Shown here: piece after piece, positions 54,468 to 61,379 of the stretch
Layout: each line of letters starts with the position of its first letter
Numbering within the stretch: position 1 is the stretch's first letter
From: RECM01 sp047921215
GTDB taxonomy: Bacteria; Bacteroidota; Rhodothermia; Balneolales; Cyclonatronaceae
Length of the DNA: 64,000 nt
Direction: 5' to 3'
NCBI GenBank assembly: GCA_047921215.1
Contig: JBLRWO010000014.1
Location: 1-64,000, forward strand
The notes under the pieces: generated by a model
The model's database searches: none
What the model was told of the DNA's origin: nothing
The model's input: only the letters and a program-made list of their open reading frames with translations
Position numbers and translations under genes: made by a program

Positions 54468-55628
54468 ATGACTGCAAAATCCATTCACGGCAACTCAACT
54501 GGGGATATCCAAACTGCCCTGCACCAAAGTATGGCTGATGGATTCAAACCCACACTGGCTGTTGTTTTTATCTCGGTAAAACAGGATCGCAAGTCCCTTT
54601 CTGAATTATTGCAAAAAGAAGGGATCGACGTTTTCGGCGCCACCTCATGCGGCGAGTTTATTGATGGCCACCAAAGCAAGGGCGAAACAGCCATCCTGTT
54701 GATGGATTTATCCCGGGATTCATACGCCATTTTATTTGAAGATTTGGGAGAGCAGAGTATTCAGGCCGCAGCTGAACAAGTCGCACGTACCGCCCTTTCG
54801 AAATTTGCCAATCCGGCCCTTATCGTTTGCAGTACCGGCGTAACCCCTGCCGCAGAAATGTTTGACGGAATCACCCTCGTTCATGAACTGTCAGAAGCAA
54901 TAGGAAGGGACACGATCTTTTTTGGCGGTATGGCCGGAGATGATTTTACATTATCAGGAACGGCTGTCTTTACGCAGAACCGGGAAACAAATCATGGCCT
55001 CGTCGCTTTGGTTCTGAATGCTGAAAAAGTCGCCCTGAATGGTATGGCTATCACCGGCTGGAAACGGTTGGGAATTTCCAGAAAAGTGACCCGCAGTAAG
55101 GGCAAACTCGTGTATTCCATCGACGGAAAGCCGGCAGTAGATATGTACCTTACGTACCTGGGAAAAGGCGGACAGGGCGGAGACCGGGATTTCGATCTGC
55201 TGAACGAGCTTTCATTCGAATACCCGTTTATTGTGGAGCGTGAAAACAGTGATGAAATAGTGATCAAGGGACCCATTAGAATTGATCACGAAGAAAATGC
55301 ACTAATCATGGATACGGAGATGAAAGAGGGAGAAAAATTTTGGTTTTCCGTTCCGCCCGATTTTGATATCGTGCAGGAAATTATCGATGAGGCAACCGAT
55401 GTGAAAAATGCTGCAGGTGGAGATGCGGATGCCCTGCTGGTATTCTCCTGTGCCGGCCGGGAACCTGCTCTCGGACCGCTGGTGACCATGGAGAACGAAG
55501 GACTGGCTGAGGTATGGAACAGCCCCGTGGCCGGATTTTTTACCTACGGGGAATTTGGAAGGGCCAAAAACGGACAGCAGCATTTTCACTCGACAGCCTG
55601 CTGCTGGGTGGCACTGAAAGAAAAATAA
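54468..55628 (+). CDS. FIST-domain protein 1
   Basis: 386 residues, soluble. The N-terminal FIST domain (about 20-215) opens SMADGFKPTLAVVFISV and holds FGATSCGEFIDG and FGGMAGDDFTLSG. The C-terminal FIST_C part (about 220-365) holds ITGWKRLGISRKVTRSKG, VYSIDGKPAVDMYL, VFSCAGREPALGP and FFTYGEFG, and the protein ends CCWVALKEK. FIST proteins are predicted small-ligand sensors, and one (NosP) binds heme and NO and controls a histidine kinase. First of five tandem paralogues. It begins about 640 bases from the divergent GMC gene, so the cluster promoter lies upstream. I see no strong ribosome-binding site. Confidence 0.88.
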   Translation: MTAKSIHGNSTGDIQTALHQSMADGFKPTLAVVFISVKQDRKSLSELLQKEGIDVFGATSCGEFIDGHQSKGETAILLMDLSRDSYAILFEDLGEQSIQAAAEQVARTALSKFANPALIVCSTGVTPAAEMFDGITLVHELSEAIGRDTIFFGGMAGDDFTLSGTAVFTQNRETNHGLVALVLNAEKVALNGMAITGWKRLGISRKVTRSKGKLVYSIDGKPAVDMYLTYLGKGGQGGDRDFDLLNELSFEYPFIVERENSDEIVIKGPIRIDHEENALIMDTEMKEGEKFWFSVPPDFDIVQEIIDEATDVKNAAGGDADALLVFSCAGREPALGPLVTMENEGLAEVWNSPVAGFFTYGEFGRAKNGQQHFHSTACCWVALKEK

Positions 55629-55633
55629 TTGAC

Positions 55634-56794
55634 ATGAAAGCAAAAACAATCCTGGGAAAAACCCCGCAAGAGATTCAGACGGCATTGCAACAAAGCACGG
55701 CTGAAGCCAGTCTGCCGGATGGGCATGGTTTCAAGCCAACCCTTGCCATCATTCTTGTAAGCAACATGGAAGATGCCGAACCAATCCGCTCAATTTTTGG
55801 GAAACAAGGCATTGCAATTTTCGGGATCACAGCGCCCCGGAACTTTACCGAACAGGGGATCGCGGATGGTGACATCGTTGCCATGCTCATGGATATTAAA
55901 CCGGAGAATTTCAAAATTGTATTAAACGATTATGAGCGATCGTCTGCATACGAAGCCGGGTATAAAACAGGTTTAGCCGGTAAGAACGCTTTTTCGAATC
56001 CCTGCTTCATCATTTCACCATTGGATTTCAGAGTTTCCAACGATGAACTAATCAGAGGATTGACGGATGCGGCAGGCCATGATACCATGATCGCGGGTGG
56101 CGTTACCGGTGATCCGGCTGACTTTTCAGGGGTCATTTTTACCCGGGAAGTATCAAGTACAGGTGGGTTACTTGCACTCATTCTTGATCAGGACAAGGTT
56201 TCGACAAGCGGTCTGGCAGTTTCAGGCTGGAAGCCGGTAGGGACAAGCAAAAAAATTACGAAATGTGAAGGCTCCTGGGCTTTCACCATTGACAATGAAC
56301 CTGCGATGCATGTCATTCAAAGATTCCTGGGGAATGATATTGTAAGGGCTAATTCAGAAGGAAGTGGATTTATTCCAACAGACCTGGGCTATCCATTACA
56401 ATTTGAGAGAGCTTCAGGAAATGCCATTATGAAGCCTGCGCTGTTTTTTAATCCTGCCGACCAATCCGTCATGATTGCAGGTGGTGTAAAAGAAGGAGAT
56501 CAATTCCGTTTTTCCCTGCCACCGGATTTTGATGTGATTGACAAAGTAGTAGAAACCACCAGAATCAGTAAAGAAACGGAGATGCCGGATGCCGATGTGT
56601 TGATGGTCTTTTCATGTGTCGGAAGATTAGGGACTTTCGGTCCTTTGATTTCCACAGAAATAGAAGGGCTGGCATCCACCTGGGGCAAACCCATGGTCGG
56701 CTATTTCTCATTGGGTGAATTTGGAAAACTGGATGAAGGCCGCTGTGAATTTCAAGGTACAACGGTAAGCTGGGTGGCGCTGAAAGAAAAATAA
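55634..56794 (+). CDS. FIST-domain protein 2 (divergent tail)
   Basis: 386 residues from the ATG at 55634, 5 bases after the stop of FIST 1. An upstream in-frame ATG at 55514 lies inside FIST 1 and is unlikely. The domain plan is the same (TAPRNFTEQG, GGVTGDPADFSG, VSGWKPVGTSKKITKCEG, VFSCVGRLGTFGP), but it is the most diverged member. It has a 6-7 residue insertion after ALQQSTAEA, and the conserved terminal Cys-Cys is replaced (TVSWVALKEK). If the Cys pair takes part in ligand or redox sensing, this paralogue has lost or changed that function. Confidence 0.87.
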   Translation: MKAKTILGKTPQEIQTALQQSTAEASLPDGHGFKPTLAIILVSNMEDAEPIRSIFGKQGIAIFGITAPRNFTEQGIADGDIVAMLMDIKPENFKIVLNDYERSSAYEAGYKTGLAGKNAFSNPCFIISPLDFRVSNDELIRGLTDAAGHDTMIAGGVTGDPADFSGVIFTREVSSTGGLLALILDQDKVSTSGLAVSGWKPVGTSKKITKCEGSWAFTIDNEPAMHVIQRFLGNDIVRANSEGSGFIPTDLGYPLQFERASGNAIMKPALFFNPADQSVMIAGGVKEGDQFRFSLPPDFDVIDKVVETTRISKETEMPDADVLMVFSCVGRLGTFGPLISTEIEGLASTWGKPMVGYFSLGEFGKLDEGRCEFQGTTVSWVALKEK

Positions 56795-56817
56795 TCTTAA
56801 CCACGAATAGTGAAGAA

Positions 56818-57960
56818 ATGAAAGCAAAATCGATCAAAGGCAGGTCAGCCGAAGAAATTAATACGGCAATTGCTCAAAGCATGGCTGACGGGTTCAAACC
56901 CACACTGGCCATCGTATTCCTGTCTGTTGCTCAAGACCGCACCGCCCTTTGCAATGTTTTGGACGATGCAGGCATTGCCATCTTTGGTTCTACCACCAAC
57001 GGCGAGTTTATTGATGAGGAGACCGAAACCGGCTCGGTGGCCATCCTTCTGCTGGACATCAAAAAGGATTATTTCAGAATTCATCCGGCAGAATTTCAGT
57101 CCGGCAGCTATCGGGAAACATCAAAAACCGTTGCACGAAAAGCCAGGCAGGACTTTGATCAGGTTGCTTTTCTTCTGGCAACCAGCCATCCGGCCACCGA
57201 TGGTGAGGAAGTTTTACTGGGATTTCAGGATGTAGCGGGTAATCAGGTCAACGCATTTGGCGGGGCAGCTGGCGATGATTATGCTTTTCAGGAAACATGG
57301 GTCTTTACAAACGGATGGGAAAGTAACCACGGGATGATTTGCATCGCTTTGGATGAAGCTAAGGTGGCAGTAAGCGGCATCGCAACCTGTGGCTGGAAAG
57401 CCATGGGGACGGAAAAAACGGTCACCAGAAGTGAGGGAAACCATGTGTTCACTATCGATAATGAACCGGCTCTCGATATCACCACAAAATATGGCGGGCT
57501 TGAAAACATCAGCCCCGAGAACAAGGATGTATTAATGGAAATTGCTGCCAACTTCCCCCTGCAACTGCAGCGTGAAAAAGGCGATCCGGTCATGAGACCG
57601 CCATTGGTTGTTGACTGGCAAGACCGTTCCTTTTACACAAGCGGCACGGTTCCCCAGGGATCAAAAATCCGGTTTTCCCTGCCACCCGACTGGGATGTGA
57701 TGGAGAGGGTGGTCAAAGGCGTTCAAAACCTGAAAGATACCAGAATGCCCGAGGCCGATGCCCTGGTGGTGTTCAGCTGTGCCGGCCGGATTCTGTCATT
57801 TGGCCCCATGATGAACGCTGAACTGGAAGGCGTTAAACAGGTCTGGAATGTGCCGATGGCCGGGATGTTTTCGAATGCAGAACTGGGGCGGATGGCGGGC
57901 GGCAATCTGGAAATGCACAATTTGACCACCTGCTGTGTGGCATTAAAGGAGAAAAAATAG
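56818..57960 (+). CDS. FIST-domain protein 3
   Basis: 380 residues, 23 bases after FIST 2. Motifs: SMADGFKPTLAIVFLSV, FGSTTNGEFIDEE, FGGAAGDDYAFQE, ATCGWKAMGTEKTVTRSEG, VFTIDNEPALDI, VFSCAGRILSFGP, and a C-terminal TTCCVALKEKK shifted by one residue relative to its neighbours. The codons for the final Leu-Lys-Glu contain AAAGGAG (57945-57951), correctly spaced to act as the ribosome-binding site of FIST 4. Soluble, no signal or membrane segment. Ligand unknown. Confidence 0.88.
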   Translation: MKAKSIKGRSAEEINTAIAQSMADGFKPTLAIVFLSVAQDRTALCNVLDDAGIAIFGSTTNGEFIDEETETGSVAILLLDIKKDYFRIHPAEFQSGSYRETSKTVARKARQDFDQVAFLLATSHPATDGEEVLLGFQDVAGNQVNAFGGAAGDDYAFQETWVFTNGWESNHGMICIALDEAKVAVSGIATCGWKAMGTEKTVTRSEGNHVFTIDNEPALDITTKYGGLENISPENKDVLMEIAANFPLQLQREKGDPVMRPPLVVDWQDRSFYTSGTVPQGSKIRFSLPPDWDVMERVVKGVQNLKDTRMPEADALVVFSCAGRILSFGPMMNAELEGVKQVWNVPMAGMFSNAELGRMAGGNLEMHNLTTCCVALKEKK

Positions 57961-57961
57961 A

Positions 57962-59125
57962 ATGAAGGCAAAATCAGTAAAAGGAAAATCCACAGAAGAC
58001 ATTCAATCGGCATTGGAACAGATTATGGCCGATGGTTTCAAGCCGACGTTAGCCATCGTTTTCCTCTCTGTAAAACAGGACAGGGAAGCCGTTTCGGGAT
58101 TACTGAGTAAAAAAGGCATTCAGATATTCGGTGCCACTACGGCAGGAGAATTTATCGATGGTGATATTGAGGAAGGCAGCATTGTCATGATGCTGCTTGA
58201 TATGGATCCGGCTTATTACAAAATCGAATTTCTTGAGATAAACCTGGAATCTGCTGTAGATGATGCCAAACAGCTGGGTGTTATCGGGAAAAAAACCTTT
58301 CAAAATCCTGCTTTTATAATCGCAACCGGAGGGGTGTTCATTGACGGAGATCAAATTATGGATGGCATCCAGCAAGGGTTTGGAAGACCAGCCTCTGCTG
58401 AAAGAGAGGAAATAACCGTATTTGGAGGCATGGCCGGAGATGACCTGATCGCTGATAAGCCACTCGTTTTCACCAATGAAAAATGTGCAGATAACGCCTT
58501 GATCGCTCTCATTATTGATGAAGATAACATTGATGTAAGAGGCATAGCGACGTGTGGTTGGGAAGCGATAGGCACCCCAAAAACCGTGACCAAAAGTGAT
58601 GGGAATATTGTCTACACCATTGATGACAAACCTGCTTTAGACATGTTGATGAAATACCTTGGCGTGGAGGTTAAGCAGGGCGATAACCCGGGTATCACGG
58701 CATTTTTAAACTCCTGGTACTACCCATTGCAAATAGAACGCGAAAACGGAGACACGGTGATTCGTGCAACCAGATTCGCCAATAGTGAAAACCGGTCGCT
58801 CATATGTACCGGAAGTGTGCCTCAAGGGTCTAAAATCAAATTTTCATTGCCTCCTGACTTTGATGCCATAGAAACCGTGGTTACAGAATGTAGCAGTATT
58901 AAAGACAATGCACAGCAGCATGCCGATGCGTTGATTATGTTTTCATGCGTGAGCAGACACTTGTCATTTGGAGCTTTAATGAAAGAAGAAATAGATCAGG
59001 TAAAAAACGTTTGGGATGCACCAATGGCCGGGTTTTTTACTTACGGCGAATATGGAAAATCAAAAATCGGCAACAATGAATTTCATAACAATGCCTGCTG
59101 CGTGGTGGCTCTGAAGGAAAAATAA
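57962..59125 (+). CDS. FIST-domain protein 4
   Basis: 387 residues, starting 1 base after the stop of FIST 3. Motifs: IMADGFKPTLAIVFLSV, FGATTAGEFIDGD, FGGMAGDDLIADK, ATCGWEAIGTPKTVTKSDG, VYTIDDKPALDMLMKYLG, MFSCVSRHLSFGA, FFTYGEYGKSK, and an end CCVVALKEK preceded by FHNNA. It resembles FIST 5 most closely, suggesting a recent duplication between the two. A short insertion around GRPASAEREE is not found in the others. Confidence 0.88.
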   Translation: MKAKSVKGKSTEDIQSALEQIMADGFKPTLAIVFLSVKQDREAVSGLLSKKGIQIFGATTAGEFIDGDIEEGSIVMMLLDMDPAYYKIEFLEINLESAVDDAKQLGVIGKKTFQNPAFIIATGGVFIDGDQIMDGIQQGFGRPASAEREEITVFGGMAGDDLIADKPLVFTNEKCADNALIALIIDEDNIDVRGIATCGWEAIGTPKTVTKSDGNIVYTIDDKPALDMLMKYLGVEVKQGDNPGITAFLNSWYYPLQIERENGDTVIRATRFANSENRSLICTGSVPQGSKIKFSLPPDFDAIETVVTECSSIKDNAQQHADALIMFSCVSRHLSFGALMKEEIDQVKNVWDAPMAGFFTYGEYGKSKIGNNEFHNNACCVVALKEK

Positions 59126-59171
59126 ACAACAACCCACTTAATCAATAACGACCTGAATAGCCTGTATTACT

Positions 59172-60311
59172 ATGATAGCAAAAACGCTTAAAGGACATTC
59201 TGCCGAAGAGATCAGTGCCGCATTGACAGCGTGTATGTCAGATGGATACAAGCCCACGCTTGCAATCGTCTTCATGTCGTTCAAACTCGATATGGATGGC
59301 GTTTGTGAACTACTGAATAACGAAGGAATTCAAATATTCGGGGCAACGTCATCAGGGGAGTTTATAGGCAGCGAAATTGAAAAAGAAAGCATTGTTGTGA
59401 TGCTGCTCGATATAAATCCGGCTTATTTCAGAATCCTTTTTCTGGATTCCGGGAACAGCAGCGAGTATGAAATAGCGAAGCAGCTCGGCAAGGAAGGCAG
59501 GGCGACCTTTGCCAACGCCGCATTTGTCATTGCTTCCGGTTGGAGTAATGAAATGGACGGCGAGGAAATCATAAAAGGCATTGAATCCGGGTTCGGAGGC
59601 GGTGCCACCATTTTCGGCGGAATGGCTGGTGATGACCTTACCCTGACCGGGCCAAAAGCATTCACTTATGGCAAAAGCGGTACAAAAGGGCTGGTGGCAC
59701 TGGTTATTGACGAGGATAAGGTGGAACTGTCGGGCGTGGCCACCTGCGGATGGAAACCTGTTGGCATCACCAAAACAGTCACTAAAAGTGAAGGCAATAT
59801 TGTTTATACCATCGATGATAAGCCCGCGCTCGATCTTGTCATAAAATACCTCGGGCTCAGCCTGGATGATCAGTTCAATAATACCGTGTTCAATCTTGGT
59901 GCCTACTATCCGCTTCAGTTGGAAAGAGAAGATGCTCCGGCAGTGATGAGAACCGCGCAGATGGGAAATATTGAAGATCGTTCGCTGATCTGCGCCGGTA
60001 ATGTTCCGCAGGGTTCAAAAGTACGCTTTTCACTGCCACCCGACTTTGATGTGATCGACACCGTTGTTGAAGAATGTACGGAGGTAAAAGAAAAACAGCT
60101 TAATGATGCCGATGCATTGATCATGTTTTCCTGCATCAGCCGGTACCTGTCTTTTGGTGTAATGACCGGTGAAGAATTGGAACGGGTACAGGCTGTCTGG
60201 GACGCCCCAATGATTGGCTTTTTTACCTATGGAGAATACGGCAAGGCAAGGCAGGGGAAACACGAATTCCACAACAACACCTGCTGCGTGGTGGCATTAA
60301 AGGAGAGGTGA
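59172..60311 (+). CDS. FIST-domain protein 5
   Basis: 379 residues, 46 bases after FIST 4. Motifs: CMSDGYKPTLAIVFMSF, FGATSSGEFIGSE, FGGMAGDDLTLTG, ATCGWKPVGITKTVTKSEG, VYTIDDKPALDLVIKYLG, MFSCISRYLSFGV, FFTYGEYGKARQG, FHNNTCCVVALKE at the end. Last of the array. The terminal AAAGGAG resembles the coupling site seen before FIST 4, but no further FIST gene follows; instead a tandem-repeat block begins within 20 bases. Confidence 0.88.
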   Translation: MIAKTLKGHSAEEISAALTACMSDGYKPTLAIVFMSFKLDMDGVCELLNNEGIQIFGATSSGEFIGSEIEKESIVVMLLDINPAYFRILFLDSGNSSEYEIAKQLGKEGRATFANAAFVIASGWSNEMDGEEIIKGIESGFGGGATIFGGMAGDDLTLTGPKAFTYGKSGTKGLVALVIDEDKVELSGVATCGWKPVGITKTVTKSEGNIVYTIDDKPALDLVIKYLGLSLDDQFNNTVFNLGAYYPLQLEREDAPAVMRTAQMGNIEDRSLICAGNVPQGSKVRFSLPPDFDVIDTVVEECTEVKEKQLNDADALIMFSCISRYLSFGVMTGEELERVQAVWDAPMIGFFTYGEYGKARQGKHEFHNNTCCVVALKER

Positions 60312-60328
60312 GTTGGTAGTTATATTTA

Positions 60329-60382
60329 GTCATTGGTAGTCATTGGTAGTCATTGGTAGTCATTGGTAGTCATTGGTAGTCA
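60329..60382. repeat. 10-base tandem repeat (CATTGGTAGT), about five copies
   Basis: Five perfect head-to-tail copies of CATTGGTAGT from 60331 to 60380 with partial copies at both ends. The block lies between the FIST array and the four-helix-bundle gene. Repeats of this kind upstream of S23-like genes are, from memory, recurrent in Bacteroidota. Copy number could vary by slippage. Confidence 0.9.
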
Positions 60383-60427
60383 GTTAAAAAAAATTGAAAT
60401 AAATTATGGAATAACATAAAGTAACGC

Positions 60428-60490
60428 GCGAAGCGCTAATGACTATAAATGACGCGAAGCATTATCACGCGAAGCATTATCACGCGAAGC
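60428..60490. repeat. Array of four GCGAAGC mini-hairpins, upstream side
   Basis: GCGAAGC occurs at 60428-60434, 60454-60460, 60469-60475 and 60484-60490, the last three in the context ATTATCACGCGAAGC. The first is extended to GCGCGAAGCGC. This heptamer is known from physical studies as an exceptionally stable DNA mini-hairpin. Confidence 0.85.
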
Positions 60491-60522
60491 AAAATATTAC
60501 ATCAAACTAAAACAGAATTACC

Positions 60523-60903
60523 ATGAAACTGGAGGAATTCAACGTATACCAAATGGCAATGGAAACCGGGGAAGAAGTCTGGAAGATTGTTATTAAGTGG
60601 GACTATTTTGCAAAAGATACAATAGGAAAACAATTTGTCAGGGCAATGGATTCTGTCGCAGCCAACCTGAGCGAGGGGTTAGGAAGATATCATTACAAAG
60701 AGGCTAAGAATTTCAGCTATTACTCAAGAGGATCCCTTTTTGAATCGAAAACATGGCTCACCAAAGCCCATAACCGAAATTTGATTGAAACAGAAGATTA
60801 CAACAGAATTTCAGCAGATTTAGAGTCTATCGGTGTTAAAATAAACAACTACATCAAATCCATTGGAAAAACGCCTACTCTCAAGCCCACTGACAACAAA
60901 TAA
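60523..60903 (+). CDS. Four-helix-bundle protein (S23/Avd-like)
   Basis: 126 residues, helical. It contains the family motif SVAANLSEGLGR near residue 45 and SRGSLFESKTWL near residue 70. The fold is shared by proteins encoded in 23S rRNA intervening sequences and by the Avd accessory protein of diversity-generating retroelements, which form nucleic-acid-binding pentamers. There is no template/variable repeat or reverse transcriptase here, so it is a stand-alone copy. It is bracketed on both sides by GCGAAGC mini-hairpin repeats and preceded by a tandem-repeat block. The protein may bind these DNA or RNA hairpins; that is inference. Confidence 0.88.
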   Translation: MKLEEFNVYQMAMETGEEVWKIVIKWDYFAKDTIGKQFVRAMDSVAANLSEGLGRYHYKEAKNFSYYSRGSLFESKTWLTKAHNRNLIETEDYNRISADLESIGVKINNYIKSIGKTPTLKPTDNK

Positions 60904-60904
60904 C

Positions 60905-60928
60905 GCGAAGCAAATTAACGCGCGAAGC
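60905..60928. repeat. Two GCGAAGC mini-hairpins, downstream side
   Basis: Copies at 60905-60911 and 60922-60928, the second extended to GCGCGAAGCGC as in the first upstream copy. They start 2 bases after the stop codon of the four-helix-bundle gene. Confidence 0.85.
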
Positions 60929-60995
60929 GCAAATGACAAAATACAACAGCACATCCGAACCACATCGTTCTAATAACTTGTGACCGGAAGCCGGC

Positions 60996-61162
60996 TTACC
61001 TGTTCTTCGGAAAATACTTAACCCCGGCAAGGCCTTCGAAGTCTGAGTCCTGGGTCCAGAGGGTGGGAGATTCTGTGTATCCGTGATCGCGTTTTCAAAC
61101 TGTTTGACATTTGGCTCATCGGCAAACCACGCCAGCCACGCCGGGCTGTCAACCACATTCAT
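60996..61162 (-). pseudogene. vapC-like PIN toxin remnant with internal deletion
   Basis: Begins with the typical PIN start MNVVDSPAWLAWFADE and runs through QFENAITDT. It then shifts frame into TLWTQDSDFEGLAGVKYF followed by a stop, which is the usual PIN-domain C-terminus. About 70-75 residues of the middle, with most acidic active-site residues, are missing. The start overlaps the stop of the antitoxin remnant by 4 bases, as in intact toxin-antitoxin operons. Confidence 0.75.
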
Positions 61163-61365
61163 AATCGATCTTTTTCCCGTTCAAAATCGGTATTGATTCC
61201 CTTGAACATCCCCCTCGACTTCCTTATCTCCATCACCGGGATAAACTCAACCCGGTTTTGATAAGACAGCACATGCATTTTTTGCCCGGGTTTCAAATCC
61301 AGCGATGCCCTGATTCTGGCCGGTATTACAACCTGAAATTTTGGCTATATTTTAACAGTTTCCAT
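61159..61365 (-). pseudogene. AbrB/MazE-like antitoxin with early in-frame stop
   Basis: ATG at 61365 gives METVKI, then TAG, then PKFQVVIPARIRASLDLKPGQKM in the same frame, ending in TGA at 61159. The SpoVT/AbrB swapped-hairpin motif (FQVVIPxxIR) is clear. The stop replaces the Ser usually found before Pro-Lys-Phe. A functional product is unlikely, matching the destroyed toxin behind it. Confidence 0.75.
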
Positions 61366-61379
61366 GATCAGCTGTTTTA

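Noticed and set aside
60329..60382. Possible CRISPR array from regularly spaced short repeats
   Set aside because: The units are contiguous 10-base copies with no spacers and no cas genes; it is a simple tandem repeat.
60523..60903. Diversity-generating retroelement
   Set aside because: The Avd-like fold is present, but no reverse transcriptase, template repeat or variable repeat is seen in the neighbourhood.
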